Source: Mactra quadrangularis
Taxonomy: Eukaryota > Mollusca > Bivalvia > Venerida > Mactridae
Direction of reading: 5' to 3'
Assembly: GCA_025267735.1 (NCBI GenBank)
Contig: CM046297.1
Span: 26,128,011 to 26,192,010 of the forward strand
Length of the DNA: 64,000 nucleotides
Position 1 is the first letter of the stretch. Each line of letters starts with the position of its first letter. Shown here piece after piece: positions 23,301-34,009 of this stretch. The notes under the pieces are model-generated. The model had not been told where the DNA came from and did not search any database. It saw nothing but the letters and a program-made list of their open reading frames with translations. The translations under genes were made by a program, and so were the position numbers.

Positions 23301-23890
23301 GTTTGGGATCAACTGCCTGAAGATGATTTTTATGATCAGGGGTTTTTTGTACAAAAATTGTTAAGTCAGCTAAATTTGTATAATTATGGAAGTGGATTTT
23401 AAACCACTTTTCATTTTTTTTTACATGACCCCTGTATTAGTATGCAGATAAGTTCACCAGATCAGTCGATACTGAACAAACTGTACTGAATAATTCACTC
23501 AACAAGACAAGATAGACCACACTGCACACATGTGTACATCATAAAAAGCAGTCTGTTGGGACATAAACAAATTAAAATCCAATTTAGTCATTTAAAGTTC
23601 TTCATTGTAAACAGATCTTCAAAGGATTTTTTTATCCATTTTATTTACTCCTAGTTTATTACCGTACTCTAATACCAAGGTAAAATTGTTAGAAGATAAA
23701 ATTAAACTATCACAAAATGTTATAGATTTATGTTATATGAGTAATGATAGTAGAAAAAAATGTTAATTTGTTAAGATAAAAAAATGATTTCGCATTTATT
23801 TATGTATAGTTATAATATGAAATGTGGGAAATTTCAGGACTGTAGTACATTATATTTGTTCCGTGCTAACTGACTTGATTTGTGTTTACT
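23300..23890. other. Non-coding DNA, no gene seen
   Basis: AT-rich with A and T runs. Nothing further supported. Confidence 0.5.
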
Positions 23891-23899
23891 TTTTTTCCA

Positions 23900-24132
23900 A
23901 GGGCTTACTGCCCTTTATTTCATGCACTTTTTTCAGTGCCTTTTTCCCTTTGATTTATTATTGCAAGTTATTGCATTGATTTCTGCCCTTTGATTTAGTT
24001 GTTGCATTGATTACTGCCCTTTGATTTAGTTGTTGCATTGATTACTGCCCTTTGATTTAGTTGTTGCATTGCTTACTGCCCTTTGATTTGTGTCACTATT
24101 TTATCAATGCTTACTGCCCTTTGATAAACATT
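23900..24132 (+). repeat. ~31-bp minisatellite
   Basis: The unit 'TTACTGCCCTTTGATTTAG' plus 'TTGTTGCATTGA' is repeated about six times. The middle units are nearly identical and the edges are decayed. Confidence 0.85.
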
Positions 24133-24139
24133 GTTGATC

Positions 24140-24365
24140 TTTCTTGCATTTACCCCAGTTCCAAACAAATGTCAACCTGTCCTGCATTTACCCAGCTTTA
24201 TACATTGTCAACATGCCCTGCATTTACCCAGCTTTATGCATTGTTTATCTATCCTGCTCTAAGCACTGATTGTTAAAGTTTCCTGCATTTACCCAGCTTT
24301 ATGCATTGTTTATCTATCCTGCTCTAAGCGCTAATTGCTGCAGTTTCCTGCATTTATCCTTGCTC
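24140..24365 (+). repeat. Second minisatellite (~39/79 bp)
   Basis: 'CCTGCATTTACCCAGCTTTA' and 'TTATCTATCCTGCTCTAAGC' alternate in a higher-order pattern adjoining the previous array. The 71-codon ORF at 24061-24276 spans both arrays and is an artefact of their periodicity. Confidence 0.8.
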
Positions 24366-24369
24366 GTAA

Positions 24370-26290
24370 GAATTACAGGAATGCTGTAACAACAAAAAAT
24401 AAAAGACAGATATTCATATAAAGATAAAAATGTAATTATATAAGGTCGATTTCATTTTGTAAATTAAGCGAAATTAGGAACAGAAGTTTTTATGATTGCC
24501 AAAAATTCTTGAAACATTCTGGTACATTTCTTGAACATTTGTTGTAGCCAGGTGTTCCATTTTAACAGGAGATTCCTGGAATTGTAGCTTGTCATTCATT
24601 GATACCTGGTTATAAGCCTTCTTAGTTCAGTAATGTTTATTTTAACATATTGGTTTTGTTATTGTGGGTGGGTGGGGGGAAAGAATGAGTCAGCATTTTT
24701 TTTGTTCGAAATTTTCTGGCTTTTGTTTTGTTGTTAACTTGTTATGATGTTTATATGATGATATCATGTTGTTTTGGGGGTATTAAAGTTGCATTTACAA
24801 TGTATGATTATGATAATGCCAGTTTGTGAGGCACTTTATTTCTCTGTGAGCTTCTTGAAAAGAACATTATTAAATTTTACTGCAAGGTCTTTCTTATATT
24901 ATTTATCTACCTTAGCTTGTTTGTTTGAAGTTTGATAAATTGTTAGAAATAACAATAAATCAGCTAAAATGAATAAGTATGTATTGAGGTAACATATCAA
25001 GTCACCAAGTTTATATGAAAAAAGTTGCTGTTTTGTGCTTCAGGGACTTTTTTAGTTAAAATCAAACATTGTATTAAGCTGTACGCATTTCTTAAACATT
25101 TACATCAAAATTTAATAAATTTCAAATGTTGGACTTCAATTAAGATGATATGTCAGTAATTTTAAAGTTGCTAATTGGACTGTCACTGTCTGTCTGTTTA
25201 TTCCCCCCCCCTGTCTATCATTTTCTTTAAATACTCCATTTTAACCACTAATGAGGTTGTCAAGATTTAAGTGTATCTACCCTGATGTCAAAATTTATTT
25301 ATCACCATAATTACTACTTATAAAATCAACAAATGTCTATGACCTTTGATGTATTGAGGTCATCTTGACAGACTGGTTACTTTTATTTTGACATAGACTG
25401 GTCGCTTTATTGTCATTTCAATAATGAGGGGTATGTGACCCAAAGAGCCATTTAATGGGACCCAAAGGACCATTAAGTCTTTTTATTTGTGATTTATGTT
25501 CTTTGAATTACCTATTTATGTTGGACCAGCCCTTTTTAGGTTATTTTTTTTATGGGATCGTAAATTTGTTGTCTTTATACATGTTGTCATTAGTAAATTT
25601 AATTTGTTTGTTTGGATTTTGTTTCCCTATGATGTACTTGCATGTGGTATTGAAAATTGTTTAGTGTTCAAATTGGTTGCATGCTGGGTAAATTTTATGG
25701 ACAAAAGTGTTTGAATTAAGTGGGTTTTTTTTATTTTTTACAATTTTAGATGTAATTCACAAAATTGGTGCATTAAAAGAGAATGAAATTGTACATAATT
25801 CATAGATTGCATAATTTTATAGTCCAATACTTAGGTAATATTTACATATACTTATGTGATATCAAAAATGTTATATTCAAATTGAATGCGACACAGGAAA
25901 TTAGTTTAAATGCTTACTTTACATAATAATATGTTTGGATTTTAAATTTTGGATGTATTTTGACCTAGTTTCTACCTATTTTAAGAAGGTTGGTGAATCA
26001 TTTTTTATTGTTTCTGAAACTTTTATTGCTTCATAAAGATATACAAGTGTGTAAAATTACTTTTGTGTGACCTATTGCATGTGTTTAAGTAATAAAAATG
26101 TTCTTAGTGCAATGTGAACTAAGTAAAAAACTTACAAAACAATAAAATATATTACTCTATAGAGTCTATACTCTATTACATTATAGCTCTTCAAAGTTAA
26201 TTTTAATTGTCCAATTTCTTCTGTTATTGTATTTCAAATAAATTATGCCATAAGCATATATTAGAGGGTTTTTGCATGTCAGTAATGATG
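24370..26290. other. Non-coding DNA, no gene seen
   Basis: AT-rich with a C-run near 25203. Overlapping 69- and 72-codon ORFs near 25455-25714 are Phe/Leu-rich and probably chance. Confidence 0.5.
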
Positions 26291-26300
26291 CAGATGTTAT

Positions 26301-26571
26301 TATACCCCCGCTTCGAAGAAGAGGGGGGTATACTGTTTTACCTTTGTCCGTGCGTGCGTGCGTCCGTCCGTCCGTTACAAAATTTCCGTCGCAGTTTTCT
26401 CAGCAACTATATCATGCAGCAGCCCAATACTTTGCATATTGCTTCATCCCATAGTCCCATGTGGTGTAAAGCAATTTCATGCTCCTTGCTCATCTACTTC
26501 CTGTTTGTCGCATATTTTTAGATTTTGGCGGGGGTATCACTAGTGAGCATTAGCTCACAGATTTACTTGTT
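26301..26571 (+). mobile_element. Pearl/Helitron-like element family 2, copy 1
   Basis: The 5' end is a hairpin, TATACCCCC...GGGGGGTATA. A tract of GTGC/GTCC tetramers follows, then one core unit of about 150 bp with 'CAACTATATCATGCAGCAG'. The element ends with the perfect hairpin GTGAGCATTAGCTCAC, then AGATTTACTTGTT. The other copy is at 44835. No target duplication is evident. Overlapping ORFs of 60-104 codons in all three forward frames here are by-products. Confidence 0.8.
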
Positions 26572-26599
26572 TAATCTGGTTACATTTTTGCAGTACAAT

Positions 26600-26747
26600 C
26601 TGGAATAAACTCTAGATCCAGACTAACTGTCATTTAATAAAAACAGATATCAATATTTATACACAGTAATTGAAACAAATAGCAAGTATTTAAATCAAAG
26701 GGGTGAATGAGTGAGCCATTGACGGTTGAATAAAATTTAACAATTTC
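26600..26747. mobile_element. Palindromic MITE family F, copy 6
   Basis: The right arm is clear: 'GTATTTAAATCAAAGGGG' and 'GTTGAATAAAATTTAACAAT'. The left arm is too decayed to set the start with confidence. Confidence 0.6.
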
Positions 26748-26754
26748 TGTACTT

Positions 26755-26965
26755 TATTGCTCATGAACTATTAACATTTCATTCATAAACTGGTTCCATG
26801 AACTAAATGAGATGATTGCACAATTCATGAACTAATGATAGTGCAAGTGATGACTTGGTTCATGAACAAATGTGGCTGCATCCCATTAATTGACTTAGTT
26901 CATGAACCAATCGGATCAATTGTCATCATGAACTGCAATCATGAAATTTTGTTCATGATTTATTC
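26755..26965. repeat. Cluster of GTTCATGAAC-type palindromes
   Basis: TTCATGAAC and close variants occur six or more times in about 200 bp, on a background of ATGAAC/GTTCAT words. The spacing is irregular (roughly 25-50 bp). It could be a decayed minisatellite whose unit is itself palindromic. Confidence 0.55.
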
Positions 26966-26979
26966 ACTGTGACAGACCT

Positions 26980-28580
26980 TTACCCAACCCCTTTGCATGG
27001 TACCTTTCCTTAGAAAATCCAGCAAATTCAAAATTGATATTTTTCCGTCTGTATATAAAGAATTAGTCGGCTCCTTGTGGAAGGCTAAGCAAGTAGACTT
27101 GAAAAAGTGTCAATGGAAAAACTGTTTAGGTGCGTCAGCCTCCAAAGGCACTTAACCTAATATAACTGTTGTTAAACTGCATACGCTTGCCTGAAACTAT
27201 TTTTGGTATTTTGGTACATGGGCGTCAGCATAAAGAATCACACTTCAGTTAAACTGCATGAAAAATACAAATAAACAAGTTAACTAAGTAATATATCTAC
27301 AACAAGATGCAATAAACTTTCACATTAGTGTTTTATACACCATTTAAATGATATCTTAGAATCACAAACTAAAATAATGCCTTGTAATCCTGCAGGCTCC
27401 TTGTACCATTTGTGTTAATGCAGGTTTAATCAGAGTTTCTCGTTGGGCGGTCTCTTATATTTTCACAGCTTGCTCTAGAAACCTGGTTTTACATCATGCA
27501 CACACCTTAGTATTTAGTGAGTACACTTCTTTAATAGTGTGCTGCAAAAATATAATAACTGTTAGCTGTTTTTTTTTTAAGTAAAAACTCAAGATTTTTG
27601 CAAGGTAGATCTATTAAAGGTCTGATTTTTGTTGTTCTGCACTATTTGCAAAGCAGATTCTTTTTTTAATATAAATGTAATTCTTATTACAAATCCTATA
27701 CTTCCTGCCTTTAATTCAGTTGAAACTTTTTTCGCCAACACTTCCTAGTAATTGAATTGTAAACAAAGAGGACCACCTTCTTGTTGAAGATCACTGGTGA
27801 TCACTTTGAAGGAGTTAACTGTTGTATGGCTAACAATGAATTACAAATGAGATGCTTGCTTATGTCATGAAAATTAAGCCCTAAATTTAGTAAAAAAAGG
27901 CCCTGAAAAAGCCCTAAATTTATGTATGAGAAGTCTGTATGAACAATAGAATTATTACTGGTAATATTTTCTGTCAACAAATTAGCCTCAGTTATACAAT
28001 CTTGTTTTTCTAAATCCTTGAAAAGTTCATCTAATTAAATTGATTTACATGTCATTTTTTATTCAAAAATATAAATTTTCTATGTGAAAACTGAAAGGCT
28101 ATAAAACCCTGTCAAATTATTTCATAATCTTGTTAAATTACCACTCATTATTTTTCGTGTTTTACAAACAAGGAGAAAATGGCTTACTCAAGCACCATTG
28201 CGCAAAATTTAAAATTACAGAGTTGGAAACTTTTTGCTGTCGATTTTGCAAACAGTGTCATTAAATGTAAATTTAATTTTGTAAAATCAGCATTTTTTTT
28301 CAAGAAAAAAAAATTGTATGTTCTGAGAATTTTATCTTATGAAAAAATAGTTTTTTGAGGGGATTTGGTACATTTGTCAAGAAAGTGTTTTTCACTGCAT
28401 TTATAATTCATTTTGTGTAAAAATCAAAATACTGGAAGTCTGTCTTTCAATGTTGAAAATTATGAATTAATATTTGGATTTCATGTTGGTTTTTAACACT
28501 GTTCTAAGGTTTTGAATGTGGGTCAATTTGTCTTATAAGCTTTCTTGGACACTTGCACCAGTAAACCCTTCCTTAAGATG
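26980..28580. other. Non-coding DNA, no gene seen
   Basis: AT-rich, with no ORF listed above 60 codons and no repeat with clear limits. Confidence 0.5.
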
Positions 28581-28594
28581 TCTATAACTTCTTT

Positions 28595-28883
28595 CTTAAC
28601 CTGGGTTGATAGCACAGATGGTAGCGAGCCAGGATTTGGAATCTTGTGTCCTGAAGGGGGTAAAGGTTCGAAGCCCACCCAGGGAGGTTATACCCTTCCA
28701 TAAAAATTGACAATTTTGTCAATTTTCCTCCATTGATTAGACAAATTGGAGAAGTTTGCCAGCCTTGTAGAAGGGTAAGTGAGTACTGGTTATAGACAAG
28801 GGTCCAGGAAAGCTAGGTTAGGTGCGCTGGACGCCGTAAAATGACCTCAATTGTGTTGATACGGCGTTAAACCCAATTAAAAA
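28595..28883 (+). mobile_element. SINE-1 copy with target duplication
   Basis: It has the head 'GTTGATAGCACAGATGGTAG', B box 'GGTTCGAAGCCC', and a body and tail like the copy at 21165, ending 'ACGGCGTTAAACCCAATT'. AACTTCTTT is present at 28586-28594 and 28884-28892 as target duplication. Confidence 0.85.
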
Positions 28884-28917
28884 AACTTCTTTTTTTACAA
28901 AATTGACAATGTCACAG

Positions 28918-29033
28918 AGTTTTCATGGAAGTGTTACGTCCTGCTATGGCACGGAATCTTATCCAGAGTGCTGGACTAGTGGACAAGTAATGCTCACAAC
29001 TCCACCATTCACTGAAGTGTCCTCAGCTATGCA
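28918..29033 (+). CDS. Candidate coding exon, unrecognised
   Basis: A pyrimidine-rich stretch and CACAG precede an open frame of about 39 codons. Its peptide has balanced composition, running from SFHGSVTSCYGTESY through SGQVMLTTPPFTEVSSAMQ. That is unlike the Ile/Leu/Asn/Lys-rich chance ORFs elsewhere in the window. It ends at ATGCAAG followed by GTTTTA, a weak 5' splice site. Entry would be phase 0 and exit phase 1. Ser/Thr/Pro content resembles a linker region of a regulatory protein, but I cannot assign a family. A chance ORF remains likely. The upstream pyrimidine tract is partly the SINE's duplicated target. Confidence 0.22.
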
Positions 29034-29104
29034 AGGTTTTAATTTTTTTAAAGAAGTATTGCAGGAAAATGGATTATTGAGATCACTTGCTGTTTTATAA
29101 ATAC

Positions 29105-29900
29105 AACATGCACAGCAAACCTATTTAGAAGAAAGGCAGTTTAATTATCTGTTTTGTTCAGAAGTTTAAATATAGGTTAAGATTTTTTGTGGAAGGAGAT
29201 TTTTTTTCGTGCACTTAGAAAAGCGTATTCTTTTTTATTAATAAATCATGCAGATACTATGCTAAAAATTACAAAACAGTGCTGTTCCCCTTAATGTGTT
29301 ATTTTATTTTTACCTTGTACAACATTTTTGCGATGATTGCTGATAAGCATTCTGGCTGTCAAATGTGCAGTTAACACCCTTTAAAGACTAGGTGCCTGTT
29401 GTTTATTGAAGTGTGTTTTGAATTATCTAACTTGGGCCCCACGCTGTTTCAAGTCAGATGTTCACTTAAGCTGCCTCTGTTCTTGTGCGCTTTCACCTAA
29501 TTGTAAGCTTTCGATCCTGTTAAAAATAAGGTGAGCACTTCTTTTCATGGTAAAATATCTAGGTATAATTTGATAATACCTGAATTTCTCTTAAAAATGT
29601 TTTAAAAAATCTTGAACAGATTTGCTGATACTTTTTTTCTCACGTTTTTTACACCCTCATCGGTTCATCAAAATAATGTATTAAGTTTAATGAGAAGAAA
29701 CTTCTATTTTGTCATTAAAAAATAGATCATAAACAGACCACATTTGATGAGGGTATCTTTACCTTTGTAGCCCTAGAGTTTTTATGATGCTTTCTTGAAA
29801 GGTTTTGCAAATTCCCCTCCTTGCATATTACGATGGTGAATTTATGAGTTAATGAATTTGAATTTTTAAGGGTGATGGTGGATTCAAATAAATAAAAAAG
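29105..29900. other. Non-coding DNA, no gene seen
   Basis: AT-rich with T runs. No supported element before the nest starting at 29906. Confidence 0.5.
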
Positions 29901-29935
29901 ACTTATTGATAAATTTTGTCCAAGTATCTGTGTGA

Positions 29936-30360
29936 CAGGGCTCGAATTTAAGCCTGCATACTAGCAAAATGCGAGTGGATTTTGAAATTTGCAAGTAACT
30001 TTTATTTTAACTCACAAATTTTCGCAATTTGAAATCACCGCAAAAATTTTACTCTCTTACCTAATGAGGCTGTAATCAGCATTGAAACGGCCAGATAGAT
30101 CATTGGTATAATGTAATTATAAAGATTCACTGTAAAACATATTTTTTATTCTTTGCTTATTCCACAGTAACGCACTTGTTCTATCTGTAGTTAAGTAAAG
30201 TACTAAGTTGCTTTCATATTACATTATATACAAATAGTTACAATGTGTGCTATTAAATTTTATGAAAAAAATGCGAGTGATTTTTTTTCATTTTGGGAGT
30301 TGATGTTAAATGAACTCACAAAATTTTGCGAGTCCAATTTTTTGTTAAATTCGAGCCCTG
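29936..30360. mobile_element. hAT-type MITE, 425 bp
   Basis: The ends are CAGGGCTCGAATTTAA and its inverse TTAAATTCGAGCCCTG. A perfect 8-bp duplication CTGTGTGA lies at 29928-29935 and 30361-30368. Subterminal 'ATGCGAGTG' and 'TTTTGCGAGT' words form further inverted pairs. No transposase. The duplicated target lies within the left arm of an F element. Confidence 0.9.
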
Positions 30361-30424
30361 CTGTGTGACATACATTTACACTGCTGGTTTAAATACTCAA
30401 TTACCAATAGTGAGTATAGTAATA

Positions 30425-30822
30425 CAGTACAACCTCTCTTGAACAACACTGACTGGGAGGGACAAATTTGTATTGCTGTTCAGAAGTTGTTGCTCTGCAG
30501 AGGTTAAATTCAATTAAAATTAAGCTTAGGCCACAACAAATTGATCATATGTTCTATGGATTCGCTCACACCTTAATTTTGACAGTTTTTTACAAAAAAA
30601 ATATTTTTATTTCCTCGATCGCTCATAAAAATTTGGTCAAACCGCTATAAAAAGCAACTGAATTAAGATTTTTTTTTTCTTCGCTCGCTTGCCCCATTTT
30701 TTTTCTAGAAAAACCCATAGAACATATCTTCAACTTATTGTGGCCTTATTAGGGGAAATACACAAGCTGTTGTTGTGCAGAGGATTTGACCTGTAGAGGG
30801 CCGCTCTGCAGAGGTTATACTG
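30425..30822. mobile_element. pogo/Tc1-like MITE H (interrupted)
   Basis: Terminal repeats are CAGTACAACCTCT and its inverse AGAGGTTATACTG, flanked by TA at 30423-30424 and 30823-30824. CAGTA-type ends and a TA target fit the pogo branch of Tc1/mariner. It is split by a Harbinger-type MITE. Its own sequence is about 178 bp. Confidence 0.75.
30529..30745 (+). mobile_element. PIF/Harbinger-type MITE G, copy 2
   Basis: TTA duplications lie at 30526-30528 and 30746-30748. The end GGCCACAACAA faces its inverse (one mismatch), with 'TTCTATGGATTCGCTC' inward and a GCTCGC-rich interior. It is inserted in element H. The 60-codon ORF overlapping it is repeat-derived. Confidence 0.8.
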
Positions 30823-30889
30823 TACTGAAGTGAGTATTTAAATCAAGGGGGTTTATGCATATTACAACAGAATCAATTTTGAATTAATG

Positions 30890-32100
30890 TAAATTATTTT
30901 GAAATTTAAAGGGAGATCACTCCACTTAACCCGAAAACTTTGATTCACAGTCAGTGATTTATTTGTGGAAGCAGATTTTTTTTCACATGAAGTAAATACA
31001 GATTATGTTTACAGTGATAAACATTCCATGATTTCTGAGATAAAAAATGTTGTTTTTTATCTGATAGGCTGTTAAATATAAGATGAATTACAAATTTTTT
31101 GTCTCGGAAAAAGCTACCTTATCAATTTGTATGAAAGTTGGATCACAGGGATTCAATGTTTTTCAAGAGATTATTTTCAACGTCTTGTAGTTTAAACACT
31201 GAAATACTCGAATTTTTTCATGACAGTAGCACTTAGAAGTTTACTTTAGCTTGATAGACAAGATTAAAACTGACATACTTTCTTTGAGGATATTTTTTCG
31301 CTCACCTGGGTACAAAGTGCTCAGGTGAGTTTTTAGGCTCCTTGGCTGTTTAGCTTCCTGTGTATCAATAATCATGTTAGCATTCTATTCATATACAAAA
31401 TCCATCAAACACTGCCAAAGGATCTTCTGATATGAAACCCGGGGGGGGGGGGTTATGGGGGGGGGCCTTTGTTTTCACTAATCAAAGCATTACTAGTTGA
31501 AACACTGCATCAGAATTTCAGAATGACTTAAATTTTAAATAAGGTTTACCTAACTATTTATGCAGCAGATTTATTCACAGGCTCTGATTGGACACTTAGT
31601 TGCGAATCTGGTCACAATGATGCATTGCTGCATGGATAAGTTTTACAAATGATGAGTGAATAGATTTGCAAAACATTTTTCCCATGAAAGTGAAAATTAC
31701 CCATAATGCAATTTTTTCTCAGCATTTAGATTACCACTACTAAGCCATAATGATACTTACTCTAATTGAATAGATACCTCCCCTAAGCCACATTACATTC
31801 CTTCCTAGCAGTGCCAAAATCAATTTTTTCTATTGAATACTTAACAGATATCTCTTGGGTGACATAACTTCACCCCTCACAGTGCCAACATCAACTTCTT
31901 ATCAAAATTCTTGACTCTTACCTTACCTATGTGTTTGCTCAACTTAACTGTAAGGCTATTGGGCAATTTATTGCCAGATTCTCATACTTGATTTGAAAAC
32001 AAAATTCGGAAAGGTTTCAGTCAGGAATGGAACTCTTTACTTCTATTTTGAATGCATTAAAATCATCCTTGAAAGTTTGAAAATGCTCATTTAGAAGGTT
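30890..32100. other. Non-coding DNA with a G12/G9 tract
   Basis: Runs of 12 and 9 G at 31441-31465 are separated by TTAT. No other element or gene was identified. Confidence 0.55.
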
Positions 32101-32115
32101 ATCCAAGTGTTAAAA

Positions 32116-32432
32116 AGCAGCTCAGCTAGCTCAGTTGGTAGCACCCAAGTCTACTGATCGAGGGGTCGTGGGTTTGACTCCTGGGCGGGGCATGCTTACG
32201 TGGAACTTGGTCATGTAGTTATTACTGGCCATTCTCCCTCCTACCAATGATTCATAATTATGTAGGGCAGTTGTCAGTCACTGACAAATGTATGCACGAA
32301 AAATAGTAGTTGATTAACAGCTAAATCCAGAGATTTAGCCTTTCCAGGAGGAGAAACTAGGTTGACTGACCGCAGTTATAATGACCTATACAATGTGTTG
32401 CTATGGCGTTAAGGCCAAGAAAAACAAACAAA
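32116..32432 (+). mobile_element. SINE-2 copy with target duplication
   Basis: The head has A-box region 'TAGCTCAGTTGGTAGCACC' and B box 'GGGTTTGACTCCTGGG'. The body holds 'CTCCTACCAATGATTC' and 'GGTTGACTGACCGCAG'. It ends 'TATGGCGTTAAGG' then A-rich. TGTTAAAA lies at 32108-32115 and 32433-32440. It is distinct from SINE-1 in body but shares the GGCGTTAA tail word. Confidence 0.8.
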
Positions 32433-32509
32433 TGTTAAAAGGGTTCTTTTCACTTACCATGACTATAGATAATAATTTACTCACATCTAATGTATACATA
32501 CAATGTTGC

Positions 32510-32670
32510 ATTGTTTAATTTTATTCAACTGGTGACACATCGATTAACCCTGCTGATTTAAATACAACTACAGTACTTCTTTATTCTCAATCATACAAGG
32601 ATGTTTAAACAAATATCAGCAGGGTTAATGTAGATGTCCCTGACAGTTGGATAAAATTTAACAATATAAT
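32510..32670. mobile_element. Palindromic MITE family F, copy 8
   Basis: The left arm includes 'TTTAATTTTATTCAACTGG' and 'AACCCTGCTGATTTAAATAC'. The right arm includes 'ATCAGCAGGGTTAATGTA' and 'GTTGGATAAAATTTAACAAT'. Confidence 0.8.
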
Positions 32671-32673
32671 GTA

Positions 32674-32818
32674 TGGTGGGGTAGGGATGCCATGTGGGTG
32701 GGGTAGGGGTGGGGTAGGGATGTGATAATGGTGGGGTAGGGATGTGATAATGGGTGGGGTAGGGACATGATTTTGGGTGGCGTAGGGACATGATTATAAG
32801 TGGGGTAGGGAAGTGATC
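32674..32818 (+). repeat. G-rich minisatellite (GTGGGGTAGGGA)
   Basis: About seven units of 18-24 bp are built on GTGGGGTAGGGATGTGATAA. The plus strand has many runs of three or four G separated by short spacers, so it could form G-quadruplexes. The 66-codon minus-strand ORF rich in Pro/Tyr/Thr is an artefact. Confidence 0.85.
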
Positions 32819-33296
32819 CAGACAATAAACTTTTCCTTGGCCTATGTTAGATATTATTATTACTTCTATTCAATACAAAGAAATGTCCAAACAAAATAAA
32901 ATCATTATAACATCATTACCATGCTGGAATTGTTTCTTTGTTCAGACATTAAGTCACACTGGAATCTTGTTCCAAACATTCTTTGTTTCCAAACCTACCA
33001 GAAACCCTAGGTTTCCACCTTAGTTTATTTGATTAATTGTTACTTAATCCCTATTTTGATTATTTATAAGCTGTCATGTGACCTAATTAGGGATCTAGAA
33101 TATTTTTGTTGTAAGAAAACGTCAGATTCAGTTTATTTATCAAAAATTCTTGTTAATCCTTGTTATTGCTAATTATCATATTAGTTTTATTTTGTTGGCA
33201 TATTTCTTGTCTTGGATGGCTCCTTAATTAAAGTCTACAAAGCTATAACTGAGAAATTTGTGAATTGTACATAGACCATATACATTTCACAATGTA

Positions 33297-33666
33297 CACT
33301 ACCCTCCAAAATTTCCTTCACAAACCAATTTATCAAATGTCTTAAAATTCCAAATTCTAGTTTGAAAAATCGTTCAATAATAGTTTATTTTATTCATTAT
33401 TAAAGCATTTAATACATACTAAATTTCAATTTGTACATTTTTTTTTTGAGTTTCAGCATTTAAGTCACCTCCCAGCCTCCAAAACTATGACCAATGTATC
33501 TCAATGAACCAGTTTCAAGTTTGTGATATTTTTGTTATTACATATCCAAAAGAAAAATGTAACAATTTAAAAAATCATTTAACAAGAAACTACTTAAACA
33601 ACTTTTGACACTTAATGTAGTACTATGTTAACTGTGAATGTGTGCAGGAACTTTTGGAGGGCAGTG
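33297..33666. mobile_element. Tc1/mariner-type MITE, 370 bp
   Basis: The left end CACTACCCTCCAAAATTTCC is the inverse, with three mismatches over about 26 bp, of the right end around 'GGAACTTTTGGAGGGCAGTG'. TA flanks it at 33295-33296 and 33667-33668. The interior is AT-rich with no transposase. Confidence 0.8.
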
Positions 33667-33873
33667 TATATAACATAATTTGTCTCGCATGCATTCCTAT
33701 GACCACTATATATAGAAATTTGGTAAAAAATTGTGACTGCAATTTAATTCACACAGTTGAATACGATGTATGTGCGAGTTAGTGGGAGTGCCATTCTGCT
33801 TGATCTTATTTAAATTAGATGTTATACACCGGTATTATTATTAATGGGTCCCAGGCGAAATGAAAGCTAATAT

Positions 33874-34005
33874 GACCATGGTCAACCGTGGTTGACCACG
33901 TTTTGTTAAATGGCACCACGGTTTTTGACCATGGTCACAGACTGTTGTCGCTGACCATGGTCGACCATGTTCAATGACCGTGGTGCCATTTAACAAAACG
34001 TGGTC
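33874..34005. repeat. Perfect 29-bp-arm palindrome with GACCATGGTC motifs
   Basis: Arms 33894-33922 and 33977-34005 are exact inverted copies (GACCACGTTTTG ... CAAAACGTGGTC). The 10-bp palindrome GACCATGGTC occurs at 33874, 33927 and 33953, with a variant at 33963. No target duplication was seen. A foldback element or cruciform-forming repeat is plausible. Confidence 0.8.
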
Positions 34006-34009
34006 TGTC

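Larger units (their letters stand above)
29906..30880. mobile_element. Palindromic MITE family F, copy 7 (carries three nested inserts)
   Basis: The left arm starts 'GATAAATTTTGTCCAAG' and is split by a hAT-type element. It resumes at 30361 with 'TACATTTACACTGCTGG' and 'TTTAAATACTCAA'. The right arm 'GTGAGTATTTAAATCAAGGG' resumes at 30833. Removing the hAT insert (425 + 8 bp) and the pogo-like insert (398 + 2 bp) leaves about 142 bp, the size of the intact copy at 21641. This supports the reconstruction. Confidence 0.75.

Noticed and set aside
26207..26543. Three overlapping ORFs around 26.3 kb and the similar set at 44.8-45.1 kb
   Set aside because: The same element is present at both places and is open in several frames because of its tetramer tract; no frame is favoured.
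32591..32791. Pro/Tyr/Thr-rich minus-strand ORF
   Set aside because: It translates the G-rich minisatellite; low complexity comes from the DNA repeat.
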